A DNA stretch of 64,000 bases, from positions 51,442,751 through 51,506,750 of the forward strand of contig CM076851.1 of the NCBI GenBank assembly GCA_039519185.1, given 5' to 3'. Both the position numbers and the translations under genes were made by a program. The stretch comes from Astragalus membranaceus. Taxonomy: Eukaryota > Streptophyta > Magnoliopsida > Fabales > Fabaceae. This document shows positions 12,251 to 23,620 of this stretch, one piece after another (the first letter of the stretch is position 1; every line of letters starts with the position of its first letter). The notes beneath the pieces are model-generated. The model made no database searches and was not told the DNA's origin. It saw only the letters and a list, made by a program, of their open reading frames with translations.

Positions 12251-12535
12251 TCATAGCATGCCGAGCTTGGTTGACGAAGCCACAACAGTGAAGCGAGCCA
12301 TCCTTTTCTGAATTCCGATTTTTCTTTGCTTTTTCAGCGTTTCTTTTGAATTTTTCACTTCTCTAAACTTCCTGGTATTGATCCCAGACTTCTTGAGGGA
12401 TATACTTCGGCCTTTCATCTTTACAGCGCAATTTGTAGAGCAAGTCCGCCAATTGCTTTGCCAATCTAGTCCAAAAAACTTTCTGCACCAATTCATCATC
12501 TTCTGGTTTCCAAGTCACTTTGATCTGTATTAAAC
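12251..12535 (-). pseudogene. CACTA second protein (Transposase_24-like), last exon piece
   Basis: On the minus strand, VTWKPEDDELVQKVFWTRL and then a Lys/Arg-rich helix and YIPQEVWDQYQ can be read before a stop near 12367. This matches the conserved block of the plant Transposase_24 (Ptta/En/Spm) family, which in CACTA elements is the TNPA-like DNA-binding accessory protein. Its first exon is probably 14290-14802, now separated by an Ogre-family solo LTR that landed in the intron. Frameshifts after 12370 indicate decay. Confidence 0.7.
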
Positions 12536-12539
12536 AAAA

Positions 12540-12750
12540 TCAAAATATGTATTAGTAATTATATTAAATATTAAACAATATATTAAAATTATCAATATAG
12601 GTAATGACATAATTGATACTTACCCTAAACAAGTCCACAAAATTTTTCTTTTTCCTCTTATCGATTTTTGTCACCTTTTCATGGTACTCTTCAAAATAGA
12701 GTTTCTTAATGACATGAGTGATTGGTCGTTGCATAATTAACAAACATATA
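12540..12750 (-). other. intron or decayed coding sequence of CACTA B
   Basis: Short minus-strand reads (VIKKLYFEEYHEKV and VDLFRVSI near 12625-12720) may be more of the second protein. No convincing domain is visible. Confidence 0.35.
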
Positions 12751-14241
12751 TAGCGACCGAAAAATCCGGGTGAGGATTCTTCGAATTCAAAAATGAAGCC
12801 GCCACCAAAGTTTATTTTAAGGTCAAACATTGGAAAATCCATTTAAGATGGATAAGGGTCCTTGAGACCAGATTTGGGTTCGGGAGTCGGTTATGCGTGG
12901 GGAAGGTACTAGCACCCCACGACATCCTTCCTAAGGAAGGTTACCTCCTAATTAGTTGTAGAAGCGATAGTTAATTTTGAAAACAATTAATTTACCCTTT
13001 TATTTTGAATTTGAAAGAGATTAGAAGAAAGAAGAAACTTGATATTTTATTTGAATTTAAGAAAAGGAATATTTAGAGAAAGACACTAAAAATGGTTTTT
13101 TATTAGTGCACTTGACAGAGATGGGCCCGCCCTCTGCTCCTACGTATCTCCGGGTAGAGAATCAAATGCTACGTAGTTCTTGGGTAGAAAAGGTTTGGTT
13201 TGTTTGTGTTTTTTAATTTAGGGATTTTAGGACTTGTTATCCGTACGGTTCATTTATCCTAAAACGATGACTAACCCGGCCGTACAGCCGACTTAATCCC
13301 CTATTTTTGAAAATAAGATTTTTCATTTTTGGAAGGAAATGATTTGTGTAGGGAATGATTTTATTTGAATAGGTATTTTAGGACTCTTGAGGCGTACGGC
13401 CCATTTGTCCTAAAACGATGACTAACTCGGCCGTACGGCTGACTTAATCCCCTATTTTGAAAATAAGATTTTTATTTTTGGAGGAAAATGATTATTTTGT
13501 TTTTCTGTTTTGAATATGAACGAAAAGTTAACAAAAAAGAAAAACTGAAAAGTGCAACTAGTGAAAAATAATTATCATTAATATTTAAAAATAAACTAAT
13601 TAAAAGAAAAATAAAATAAAAAAGGGAGGGGGGAGAGAGAGAGCGAGAGCTTCGCTAGGAGAGAGAGAGCGAGAGCTTCGCTAGGAGAGGGAGAGAATGT
13701 GTTCAGTGTTCTTGTTGAATCACTGCGGTGTGCTTTTCACTGTGGACATGACCTCCTTTTATATGTGAAGGGTTAGGTAAAGAGTGGACAAGTTGACTTG
13801 CTAGGCAAGTCGACTTGCTGGGCAAGCAGACTTGCTGGGCAAGCAGCTTGTTGGGCTGAAGGTTGATGCTATTGACACCCCCCTTTTATTATTTTCGTTT
13901 TTTCTATTAATTTTCATTTTTTGCAACTTTATTTTATATTTTGGTGATTATAAATGAAAGCAAAAATGATTTTTTTTGTAAAAGAATTAAAAACTTATTA
14001 TTTTTTTAAATATAAAATGCTATTTTAAACTAAAAGACAAATCTAAAAAAGAACAAGTTGGGCCAAAACCCGATCAAAAAATCTAACATAGGCCCAATAA
14101 AGTGAATTACTACGTACATGCCCAATAAAATGATATAGCATCCGAACAAGCTCACAAGCTAACTCACGGTAATAGGACCTGTAAGCTGGTAAAAATAACG
14201 ACGATTGTAGTAAAAAGAGCGGACAAAATTAGGGTATAACA
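12751..14241 (-). mobile_element. Ogre-family solo LTR in CACTA B
   Basis: It begins TAGCGACCGAAAAATCCGGG and ends GGGTATAACA. The same ends bound the LTRs of the element at 16713-24891, so this is a solo LTR of that family, reading on the minus strand as TGTTATACCC...GGTCGCTA. It is 1.49 kb, shorter than the 3.6-kb copy. Flanks ATATA and ATACA match in four of five bases, so the duplication has decayed and the first bases of the LTR have changed. It sits in what appears to be an intron of the CACTA second gene. Confidence 0.82.
13634..13693. repeat. GA-rich tandem repeat in the solo LTR
   Basis: Two copies of a unit of about 33 bp, GAGAGAGCGAGAGCTTCGCTAG. A second short repeat, CTTGCTGGGCAAG with variants, is at 13796-13850. 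Confidence 0.8.
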
Positions 14242-14289
14242 ATACACGTCAAACAATTAATTTAAATTTAAAAAAAAGTCAAACAATAC

Positions 14290-14802
14290 TTACGCATCGC
14301 CAAAGGGATATATGACTTTGCGACGTCGACCATCAGGGTCGACAACCACCTCCTCATTCTCCGACCCGGATGATAATGGATCTGAATCAGTATGACCATG
14401 GGGGTCAGTATGATCATCCTGTAGGGACTGATCAGTATGTACCTCGGGTGTAGGCATAGATAACCCGACTGGTATGTCCATAGGATGCTGTAGAGGTGGG
14501 CCCATATACCCTGCTGGTGTGCCCATAGGATGCTGCAGAGGTGGGCCCATAAAATACCCATAGGATGTTGGTGTGCCAGATGGGTTTACAGGATACCTAT
14601 TGGGGCCGGAGGGAGAATGACCAACAGGTGGAGCAGAACGTGAAGTCCCAGCTCCTCCAGCAGTAGTGGTGGTCTGGGGAATCCCCATAAATGTATCCCC
14701 TGCATTAAGTAGGACCTCACGAACTCGACGACGCCTTCTAAGTTCAGCTATCTTCTTCCCCCTAACATCTCTCGGTGGGTCAGAACCTCCTCCGGGATGC
14801 AT
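14290..14802 (-). CDS. CACTA second protein, first exon (proline/glycine-rich)
   Basis: An open frame of about 170 codons. It starts MHPGGGSDPPRDVRG, followed by an Arg/Lys-rich segment (ELRRRRRVREVL), a Gly/Pro/Tyr-rich middle in which GPPLQHPM is repeated, and an acidic end. The frame runs into GATGC|GTAAGTATTG, a good splice donor, so it is probably a first exon joined to the Transposase_24-like segment at 12251-12535. The equivalent in CACTA E is 40564-41016. Low sequence similarity between the two makes the assignment depend mainly on position. Confidence 0.55.
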   Translation of the reverse strand: MHPGGGSDPPRDVRGKKIAELRRRRRVREVLLNAGDTFMGIPQTTTTAGGAGTSRSAPPVGHSPSGPNRYPVNPSGTPTSYGYFMGPPLQHPMGTPAGYMGPPLQHPMDIPVGLSMPTPEVHTDQSLQDDHTDPHGHTDSDPLSSGSENEEVVVDPDGRRRKVIYPFGDA

Positions 14803-14988
14803 ATCTATGAAAAATGAAACGCAAGAAAAATATATAATGATATATATTAATAAATAAATTTAAATACAACAACAACATACAATAATGATAAACGAAATGT
14901 GATATATATTAATAATTAAAATTAGATGAACAATCAACTACATGCAGAGATTAGTACTAATCAAACCATCTATGTGATACTAATAAGA
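14803..14988. other. AT-rich spacer between the two CACTA B genes
   Basis: No coding signal. It separates the end of the transposase gene from the second gene. Confidence 0.5.
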
Positions 14989-15651
14989 TTAAAAAAAGTC
15001 TTCATCTTCTTCATCTTCTATATCTTCTACATCTTCAGTTTCATCTTCATCTTCTTCATATACTCCAATTTCTTCTTCTAATACTGGTTCAACTTCTTCA
15101 ATGTGAAGTCGATCATCACATAAGGTATCAACTGGTTCAACTTCAATTACCTCATTGACGCCCGCTATTTCATCCACTTGATAAGGAACCTCATCCCCCA
15201 CATCAGTGGCTTCAATGTGACCCCGTGGTTTTGTCTTAATTGCAACACAATATCCTTCCCGACTTGATGGATATGGAACATAATATACCTGCCTTACATT
15301 TTCAGGCATGATAAACGGATCATAGGCTCTATACCTTTTATCCATTTGAATGTCCACGGTATTACATTTTGGATTCCATTTCGTTCCTCTAACCGATGGA
15401 TCAAACCAACTACAATAAAATAAAACAATTTTCTTTTGATATTGTAAATATTTGTATTCAAGTTCATATATGTGTTGGATCACCCCGTAGTACTCATCTT
15501 CACCTCCTTCTGCTATCCCTTTTACATATACCCCACTATTAATTGTTTGTTTTCCCTCACTCCATGGTTGAGTATCAAATTTATAACCGTTAACGAGGTA
15601 CGTGTGCCACTCACTAACTTCACGAAAAGGACCATCAGCTAAGTTCCTCAA
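14989..15651 (-). CDS. CACTA transposase C-terminal part (DUF4216)
   Basis: 220 open codons. The DUF4216 block is clear: YLVNGYKFDTQPWSEGKQT, then SGVYVKG, YYGVIQHIYELEY, VLFYCSWFDP, MDKRYRAYDPFI and QVYYVPYP. It ends in a long acidic Glu/Asp tail. The counterpart in CACTA E is 41270-41990. Known CACTA TNPD transposases carry this domain at their C-terminus. It is one exon of the interrupted transposase gene, preceded by 15962-16270. Confidence 0.9.
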   Translation of the reverse strand: MRNLADGPFREVSEWHTYLVNGYKFDTQPWSEGKQTINSGVYVKGIAEGGEDEYYGVIQHIYELEYKYLQYQKKIVLFYCSWFDPSVRGTKWNPKCNTVDIQMDKRYRAYDPFIMPENVRQVYYVPYPSSREGYCVAIKTKPRGHIEATDVGDEVPYQVDEIAGVNEVIEVEPVDTLCDDRLHIEEVEPVLEEEIGVYEEDEDETEDVEDIEDEEDEDFF

Positions 15652-15961
15652 GTGTTGGATTAGGGGAGTTGGTTCCGCTTCATAAACCTAAGTAATCACA
15701 TATGGAAAAAATAAGTCATCTCTCATATCTACTTTAAACGTTATACATTAAAGCATTAATTTTATTTACTTACTCTATCATTAAACCAAGATGGAAAACT
15801 TTCATGTATACGAATAGAAGAATATTCAATGCATATACCCTCAACTTGTAAGAATGCTCTGATAAAGAATTATCCATACTCTTTAGAATGAAAATTGGTC
15901 AAGCCATGATTTAACTTCATACTCTAAATGTCTATGTATTGAAAACTGAATTGAAGCATAC

Positions 15962-16270
15962 TTACTCAAGATATGGTTTAATTTCAGTGCAATTGATCAA
16001 GACATGAACATGTGCTGATTTATACTCCATATCTGATAACCAATAAGTCGACTTCTTTCCCGAGGGGCGCCCAGGTTTGCTAAACACAAATAAAGTGAGG
16101 GCATGTCTTTTTTCTTCAACCTCTATTTCGTTTCTATTATTTCTCGACAACATAAAGTTGTTGAAATAATGAGAACAAAAATAAATTGTTTCACGATGTA
16201 AGTAAGCCACGCAGATCGATCCTTCGACTCTAGCTTTATTCTTCACCGATCGTTTATAATCACCCATCAA
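15962..16270 (-). pseudogene. CACTA transposase exon (end of the DUF4218 region)
   Basis: The frame reads VKNKARVEGSICVAYLHRE, then YFCSHYFNN and later AHVHVLINCTEIKPYLE, ending in a GTAAG splice donor. The same exon in element E (42076-42387) has almost the same protein. It lies between the DUF4218 exon and the DUF4216 exon. Confidence 0.85.
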
Positions 16271-16359
16271 TCTAAATATATGGAGGAAGTGGAGTTGATT
16301 AAATAAATAGTCATACTACATATGCACTTTAATTAAAATGTTGAACTTGATAATTACCT

Positions 16360-16707
16360 CTAAAATGGATACATCCACCTATAATGAACTGGTCCACCAA
16401 GTCGTGCTTCATATGCAAGGTGAACCGGAAGATGCTCCATGCAATCAAAGAAATCAGGAGGAAGTATTCTCTCACAGATAATGAAAGGAATATTCTGCTC
16501 CATCTTAATAAGATCATCTTTTCTCAATGTTGAAGAGCACATGTTTTTAAAAAATTGACTCACTTCAATAAGTGGTTCCAAAACAGACTTTGGCAATGAA
16601 CTAAAAGCAATTAGAAGCAAACACTCCATGAATACATGACAATCATGACTTTTCATCCCATACATCTTCCCGGTGTTCACATCTGCACATCTTGCAAGAT
16701 TAGAAGA
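16360..16707 (-). pseudogene. CACTA transposase exon (DUF4218)
   Basis: From the insertion point of the Ogre-like element, the minus strand reads NLARCADV, GMKSHDCHVFMECLL and HLPVHLAYEARLGGPVHYRW, the DUF4218 signature of CACTA TNPD proteins. A TAG replaces the Glu codon of MYPFE just before the conserved splice donor AG|GTAATT, so the gene is dead here even apart from the insertions. Confidence 0.9.
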
Positions 16708-16712
16708 GTAGC

Positions 16713-17577
16713 TGTAGCGACCGAAAAATCTGGGTGAGGATTCCTCGAAGGTTCAAAAAATGAAGCCGCCACCAAAGTTTAGTTTAAGGGCAAACATTGG
16801 AAAATCCCTTTTGGAATGGATAAGGGTCCTCGAGACCAGATAAGGGTTCGGGAGTCGGTTATGCGTGGGGAAGGTATTAGCACCCCACGACATCCTTCCT
16901 AATGAAGGTTACCTGCTAACTAGTTGTAGGAAAGAATGTTAATTTTGAAAATGTTTATTTTACCCTTTTATTGTGAATTAGAGGAAACTAAGAGAAAGAA
17001 AAGACTTAATATGTTTTGAATTGAAGAAAAGGATTATTTAAGAAAAGACTAAAAAGGTTTTTTTTTAGCGCAATTGACAGAGGTCGGCCGCCCTCTGCTC
17101 CTACGTATCTCTTGGTAGAGAATCAAATCACACGTAGTTCTTGGTAGAAAACTTTGTTTGTTGGTGTATTTTATTTAGGGATTTTAGGACTCCTGAGTGA
17201 TCAGTTCATTTGTCCTAAAATGATGACTAACCCGACTGTACAGTCGGCTTAGTCCTCTACTTTGTGAAAATGGAGTTTCTTGAAGTTTGGAAGATAGTTT
17301 GATGTGTGGTGGTTTGATTTTATTCGAATCGGGGTTTTAGGACTCTTGAGCCGTATGGTTCATTCTTCCTAAAACGGTGACTAACCCGGCCGTACGGCCG
17401 ACTTAATCCCCTATTTTAAAAATTTGATTTGTGGAAAGAAATGTGTTTGTATTTTTTTAATTTAGAAATTGTTTGTTTTAAATAGGGATTTTAGGACATG
17501 ATCCGTAACGGTTCATCAGTGGCCCTAAAAAGAAGACTAACCCGACTGTACAATCGACTTAGTCCCCAATCCATTTT
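16713..17577 (-). repeat. 3' LTR of the Ogre-like element, truncated
   Basis: Collinear with 21312-22168 and nearly identical. After CTTAGTCCCC (about 17572) it diverges into internal sequence, so the rest of this LTR and the end of the internal region have been deleted together. Confidence 0.85.
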
Positions 17578-18672
17578 TGTGAGAATTAAGGCTCTTCCAG
17601 AGAATGATTTCTTTCCACGTAAGGTCCTTTATAGTTCGAGGTCCATCTCCTGCGGGAATCCTTTTGGGTATGACTTTCTTGGGAACCAAGTCTCCATAAA
17701 ATTGTGAGGACGAACCTTCTTCTGTTAAGCTTTCTTTGTTCTTTTTCGATATGACGTAAGACAACCGCTCTTTTGTTTAATGAGTTTTAATGGAAGTACT
17801 ACTCCCATCGTACGGGGTTGCCCCTGTTGAAGTATGAGCGAGGTCTGATCTCCATGTAAGGTGAAATGTCACTCATCCCTGATATTCTTTGTTTGTTGTT
17901 GCAACTGCCCCATTTGTTTTTTTTTGGCGGTATGGGAAGGGATCATGATGCTCGACTTGGAGTCCTTACGTAGCCCTTTCACCACTATCCGTGACGTTTT
18001 TTTAGGAAAGCCGTAACGGCAGACCAAATTTCTTGACAATCACAGATTTGTTACACTAGTGGGTGTCTTATGTCAGACAAGGTGATGTAAGCGAACTTTC
18101 TTGATTTGCTATCCTTTTGGTGTGATGTTAATTTTAACACCTTTTTATCTTCTTCTGTGCCCAAGTTAATCATTTCGTTTGATTCCACGCGAGGCTGGGT
18201 CACTTTATCCTTTTGTTCCATTATTCTCATTACCTTTGGAAGAGTTTCCCAGTTATCTTCAACATCTTCCTTGGTTTGATTAATGGGGCGATCAAAGTTA
18301 TGATATGAGTTACCGACGTTGTTATTTTCAAGGACAAGTTATTTAGATCTGCATTAGTAGAAATTGAAGAGGGATAAAAGAAAAACTGAAGCGAGCAAAT
18401 GAGTAAAGAAGGAATTTATTGGAGAATTCACAATGCTATTTTATTAATATTGATACCAGAAAGAAACATGCGTGCCCTTATTGAAATGTCCTAAGGCTTT
18501 GGGCAGAGCCTATAGGATTTGCATTACATAAAATTACTTTGAGCTGAAAATCACAAAAAAATCGACAATCTCCCAATTCATAAGTGCTTTAGTTGCAGGA
18601 CAAAGGCGCACAAGGTTGATGATGCTGTCTTTAGCCCTTTGATCTCCTTCAAAAGCCTTGACGGATGACTTC
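17578..18672 (-). other. internal remnant of the Ogre-like element
   Basis: Short minus-strand frames (17537-17764; 18534-18719) and low-complexity sequence. This would be the linker after gag. No protease, reverse transcriptase or integrase motif is present. Confidence 0.5.
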
Positions 18673-20319
18673 TCATGCTCCTGGCAAAGGGTTAGTGCCT
18701 CCATTCGGAGCATCCTCATTGAAGCTCAACCATTTGGATTCGATCAGATCCTGAATCACATGTTTCAGTGCCTTGCAGTTTTCTACTGAATGCCCAATTG
18801 CGCCTGCGTGAAATTCGCATGTGACGTTCGAGTCATAGCCTCTCGGGAAAGGAGGTTCAATGGGCCTCATCGGGCGGGGGGAGATTAATTTGTGACTAGT
18901 GAGGTGGTCGAACAGATCTGAGTAGGATGCGGGAATTGGATAAAACTGTACATGTCTCCTTCCTGGGTAGTTTGGTGGTTTATGGCTTTTAGTGGTTTGG
19001 GTAGAGAAGTGCAGAGCTTGAGGATTATTTTTGGAAGTGTAAGAGGCTTTCACTAATCCTGTTATGGAATTGGTTTCCCCTTCATTACCTCTAACAAATC
19101 CTGCGAAGGGCTTCTTTGGGTTATTGGTTTCGGTCGAACCGTAAGAAATTTTCCTGTTTCTCATTCCGTTTTCCAACCTTTCCCCTATGGTGATCATGTC
19201 TGAGAAGTTTGAGGATACACTCCCAATTAATCTGTCATAGAGGGGTGATTGCAATGTATCTATGAACATGGATACCATCTCTTTCTCTAGTAGAGGCGGT
19301 GCTACCTGCGCTGCCGATCCTCTCCAACGCTGGGCATACTCCTTGAATGATTCGTTGTTTCTTTTCACCATATTCTGCAATTGTGCTCTATCGGGAGCTA
19401 TATCGATGTTGTATTTGGACTGCTTTAAGAAAGCATCAGCTAGATCTTTCCAACATCGAATGTGGGTGTGTTTCAACTGCATGTACCAGCTTGAGGCTAC
19501 CCTGGTCAAGCTGTCTTGAAAGTAATGGACGAGCAGTTTGTCACCGTGTGCAAATGCGGCCGTTTTTCTACAATACATAGTCAGATGGCTAGCGGGACAA
19601 GTTACCCCTCTGTATTTGTCAAAGTCAGGTACTTTGAACTTGGGTGGGATAACCACGTTAGGGACGAGACACAGATCATATGCATCCCTTGCCCCAACGT
19701 TGAATCCTTCCACAACCTTTAAACGTTCCTCCAGCATTCGCAGCTTATCTCTTGATTGAGGATTCTCTGTAAGGTGGTCATGAGGAAACCCGCTCATACT
19801 GTAGTACGGATGAATCATTGGAACCACAGCTGGGTTCGCATTTGGGATATGCGAATGAGAAGGGTCCCCAAGGTTGAGCATATGAGCTTGACGGCTTGTC
19901 ATTGGTGGCACGGTGTGGCCCTGTGGAAAGATTTGTGGTGCATTGGTAGAATTTGGGAATTGAACTGGTGGTATCTCTGCACTTGCATTTTGAGCTGAAG
20001 GTCCAGCTAATCCCAAAGGTTCTTCCTGTGGATTGGCTTCCATAGTAGGAGGTGCATAACCAACTGGGAGACCGTAAGGGGGCCATTGGTAGCTCTGGAC
20101 ATTTATTCCAGTGGTATCTGGAGTTTCGGAGCCGGGAGGTGGAGGAAGACTTGTAGCATTGTTCTCAGTATTCCCTGCCGAAGCACCTTCATCTGCATTT
20201 CTTCTCTCGAGGAGTTTCACGAATTCAGCCATTTGATCTTTCAGCGCCATCATCTCGGTCATTTGATCTTTCAGTTTTGCAATGTCTTCTCTCAGAGCCT
20301 GATTGTCCTCTTCGGCCAT
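18673..20319 (-). CDS. Gag of the Ogre-like element
   Basis: 548 open codons without breaks. The N-terminus MAEEDNQALREDIAKLKDQM is a coiled coil with repeated KDQM. A Pro-rich linker follows. The retrotransposon Gag core has the Ogre/Tat pattern FKVPDFDKYRG, HLTMYCRKTAAFA, DSLTRVASSWYMQL, DLADAFLKQSKYN and ESFKEYAQRWRG. Near the C-terminus CEFHAGAIGHSVENC is a zinc-knuckle variant (CX2HX4HX4C) typical of this lineage. Gag would form the virus-like particle. An intact gag without pol suggests recent activity as a non-autonomous element, or chance survival. Confidence 0.9.
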   Translation of the reverse strand: MAEEDNQALREDIAKLKDQMTEMMALKDQMAEFVKLLERRNADEGASAGNTENNATSLPPPPGSETPDTTGINVQSYQWPPYGLPVGYAPPTMEANPQEEPLGLAGPSAQNASAEIPPVQFPNSTNAPQIFPQGHTVPPMTSRQAHMLNLGDPSHSHIPNANPAVVPMIHPYYSMSGFPHDHLTENPQSRDKLRMLEERLKVVEGFNVGARDAYDLCLVPNVVIPPKFKVPDFDKYRGVTCPASHLTMYCRKTAAFAHGDKLLVHYFQDSLTRVASSWYMQLKHTHIRCWKDLADAFLKQSKYNIDIAPDRAQLQNMVKRNNESFKEYAQRWRGSAAQVAPPLLEKEMVSMFIDTLQSPLYDRLIGSVSSNFSDMITIGERLENGMRNRKISYGSTETNNPKKPFAGFVRGNEGETNSITGLVKASYTSKNNPQALHFSTQTTKSHKPPNYPGRRHVQFYPIPASYSDLFDHLTSHKLISPRPMRPIEPPFPRGYDSNVTCEFHAGAIGHSVENCKALKHVIQDLIESKWLSFNEDAPNGGTNPLPGA

Positions 20320-21290
20320 TTTTCTTGCTCGAGAACGAGTCCGGTAGCGATGTTGATGAACCAGCTAGCCCATTAATTATTTTTTTTACGTAAGTACATG
20401 AACGAATGAATGTGCATGAAATGCAAATGTATGATTTCGTGTTACGCCGGGGAAATTGTAAGTTTCTATTTGACGTAGAACTGAAAGAAACTTATTTTAT
20501 TAATGCAAATGTTTGATCCATCTTGTCAGAAAGAAAGTCTTACAATGCCCTGGCGATTATAGAAATGTATGAAAAATGAAATGTTAATGTGCAATAATTA
20601 AATTTTTTTATGCCATGCAAAAGGGAAAGATAAAAATGCATGAGGTATGCTAAAAAAAATAATTTGCCAAAATAACATATGATTTTTTTGAATTTTTTTC
20701 TTTTAAGAAGACTGGAAAAATGTATCAGTGTTTGTTTGAATGCAGGGGTATGAGGCTCCTTTGTGTCCTACGAGTGTTCCTTAGAGAATAGGTCTAGGGC
20801 TTGTCTGTTAAGTGAACCTTTCAAATGGTAGCTCTAAAGAGTCCTACATAAGGTTCCTAGAGCCAACGGCCCCAGTTAAGAACACTGATCACAACAATAG
20901 GCAAGCTATTAGGAGTGCTAGCATTCTCAAGAGGGACCAAACTCTAGGTGAGACTTTCGTGACTACCCAACAGGACACACATCCAGTAGGCCATCACTAC
21001 GCAGTCTCATTCTAACTTAGGTTATTCTCCAGTCCGGGTACAGGACTATTCTCACGTGTGTGCAAAAGTGTGATAGTGGAGTGTGTGAAGGAGCAAAATA
21101 TCAAGAATACCCCCCAAGCTGCAAAACAAACAAACATATATACATAAAAGTGGTCTTCTATCCTAGGGTTTTCATATCACAAATGAATAATATGCAATGA
21201 AAATAAAAGACAAAAAGGGAAGGGTAAAAAATAACATTAAATTAACAACAAATCCTACAACTAATTAGACTAGGTTTGACACTCTAAATT
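20320..21290 (-). other. untranslated leader of the Ogre-like element
   Basis: Lies between the primer site and gag. No convincing coding sequence. Ogre elements can have an extra ORF before gag, but none is visible here. Confidence 0.5.
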
Positions 21291-21309
21291 ATCCCCAGTG
21301 AAATCGCCA
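21291..21309 (-). other. primer binding site of the Ogre-like element
   Basis: The minus strand reads TGGCGATTTCACTGGGGAT two bases after the LTR end. From memory this is the kind of site reported for Ogre elements, which use an arginine tRNA; a tRNA match was not computed. Confidence 0.65.
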
Positions 21310-22903
21310 GCTGTAGCGACCGAAAAATCCGGGTGAGGATTCCTCGAAGGTTCAAAAAATGAAGCCGCCACCAAAGTTTAGTTTAAGGGAAAACATTGGA
21401 AAATCCCTTTTGGAATGGATAAGGGTCCTCGAGACCAGATAAAGGTTCGGGAGTCCGTTATGCATGGGGAAGGTATTAGCACCCCACGACATCCTTCCTA
21501 ATGAAGGTTACCTGCTAACTAGTTGTAGGAAAGAATGTTAATTTTGAAAATGTTTATTTTACCCTTTTATTGTGAATTAGAGGAAACTCAGAGAAAGAAA
21601 AGACTTGATATTTTTTGAATTGAAGAAAAGGATTATTTAGGAAAAGACTAAAAAGGTTTTTTTTAGCGCAATTGACAGAGGTCGGCCGCCCTCTGCTCCT
21701 ACGTATCTCTTGGTAGAGAATCAAATCACACGTAGTTCTTGGTAGAAAACTTTGTTTGTTGTTGTATTTTATTTAGGGATTTTAGGACTCCTGAGTGATC
21801 AGTTCATTTGTCCTAAAATGATGACTAACCCGACTGTACAGTCGGCTTTGTCCTCTACTTTGTGAAAATGGAGTTTTTTTGAAGTTTGGAAGATAGTTTG
21901 ATGTGTGGTGGTTTGATTTTATTCGAATCGGGGTTTTAGGACTCTTGAGCCGTACGGTTCATTCGTCCTAAAATGGTAACTAACCCGGCCGTACGGCCGA
22001 CGTAATCCTCTATTTTAAAAATTTGATTTGTGGAAAGAAATGTGTTTGTATTTTTTTTAATTTAGAAATTGTTTGTTTTAAATAGAGATTTTAGGACATG
22101 ATCCGTAACGGTTCATCAGTGGCCCTAAAAAGCAGACTAACCCGACTGTACAGTCGACTTAGTCCCCTATTTATATGTTTGGAAATTAGATAAATTATTT
22201 ATGTATTTAATAGTTTTTTTGTAAAAGTATTTGTTTTCTTGAGAAGAAAATAATTAAAAAGTTTTCTTGAGAAGAAAATAATTAAAAACGAAAAAAGAGG
22301 GTGAAATAGTAAAATGGGGGTGAAGTCAACAGAATGGGAGTGTATTATTAAAAGGGGAGTGTGTAAAGTAGCCCGGTGTTAATTTGCTGGCCCACGAATT
22401 CATGGGCTTTTCAGGGGGTTACGGTGATGAAACACAGGGGTGTATTCAGTAATCTTAATAAAAAATAAAACAAAAAAAATGAGGGATATAAGAGCCCACT
22501 TCATTTTAATCTAAACCTAACTTCCTTCCCTTTCACTCTCCAGCTGCGCCGTTTCATCCAAAAGAGAGAGAGGGGGCAGCATGCGAAATTTTCTGGTGAG
22601 AGAGAGAGAGAGAGATTTGCAGGGAGGGAGAAAGAGAGGGAAGAGGGCTTCGTGGAGAGGGAGAGAGAGTGAGGAACGAGGGCGAGGGATGGCCGATGAC
22701 CACATCGGTCCGTTAGCTGACAGCGGCGGAGGTACGAACGACGGCGGCGACTGCGGCGTCCCATCGCCGGTGACGGTGGAGGGATGGTTGACGACGCTAA
22801 CGGAGGGTCAGACGCAATGATGGAGATGGTGGCAGTGGCTATGTTCTAGTTTGGTTTGAAAGATCGCAAGGGAAGAGGAACGTCGACGGCTCAGTTGGGT
22901 AGG

Positions 22904-23279
22904 TGTTCTCGACTTGACCAAGAGGTCCATTTAGCAATTCCAGGGGGTGCATTTAGCAATGGATATGGATTGGCCCAATCACTTTGGCCCATATCCACAA
23001 CATACAAGCCCAATCACGCTTGGTCGGTTAAGATCAATTCCGCCGATCCGACGGTCCACAAATGGGCATGATTTCCTATAAATACCAGCTCACATAGCCA
23101 TTTACGGGATACACACTCTTCCCTTGCAAATTCACTAGCTTATTCTCATACTGACTTGAGCGTCGGAGTGGCTTTGCAGGTACCCCCCCCCCCCCCCGGT
23201 GAGCGCTCATTGACTTCCTGCCAGGGCAGCAAGAGACCTACCAACAGCAGCCGACCAAAATACTGCTGGGTACAGAACA
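22904..23279 (+). mobile_element. small Gypsy solo LTR inside the Ogre LTR
   Basis: Bounded by TGTTCT and AGAACA inverted ends, with a perfect duplication GTAGG (22899-22903, 23280-23284). It shares GACTTGAGCGTCGGAGTG and GCAGGTACC with the LTRs of element F, so it belongs to a related Tat-type family. CTATAAATA at about 23077 is a likely TATA box. A run of C follows GCAGGTA at about 23180. Confidence 0.92.
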
Positions 23280-23308
23280 GTAGGGCTGATGGCGGTGTTT
23301 CGAGCGAA

Positions 23309-23330
23309 CGGCCACCCTCTGCGGTGGCCG
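23309..23330. repeat. hairpin 1 in the Ogre LTR
   Basis: CGGCCACC, loop CTCTGC, then GGTGGCCG: perfect 8-bp arms. Confidence 0.85.
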
Positions 23331-23598
23331 GAACTAATGGGTAAGGCTTCGGTTCCTATTTTTTTTATATATTTTCTCCTGTCTCTTCACTCTTCTACTC
23401 TGATTCCTTTTCTTTATATTTTTTGTTTCACTAGGTGGTTCACGGCCAACGATGAGAAGACGACGGCGAGCCTTACGGCGGTGTTCACTGACAGTGACGA
23501 CGTGGTTGGGGAGGACGAAGGCTAACGGCTGACGGCGTTCTGTTTGGAGCCAACGGTGACGGTTTGTCGAACAACAGCGACAGGGCGCTTTGGGGTGA

Positions 23599-23620
23599 CG
23601 ACCACCATCTACGGTGGTCG
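23599..23620. repeat. hairpin 2 in the Ogre LTR
   Basis: CGACCACC, loop ATCTAC, then GGTGGTCG: perfect 8-bp arms, same design and spacing as hairpin 1, and followed by a similar GGAA-T sequence. Confidence 0.85.

Noticed and set aside
22501..22820. Arg-rich and GA-derived ORFs in the Ogre-like LTR
   Set aside because: They overlap GAGAG low-complexity sequence on both strands, with no conserved motif.
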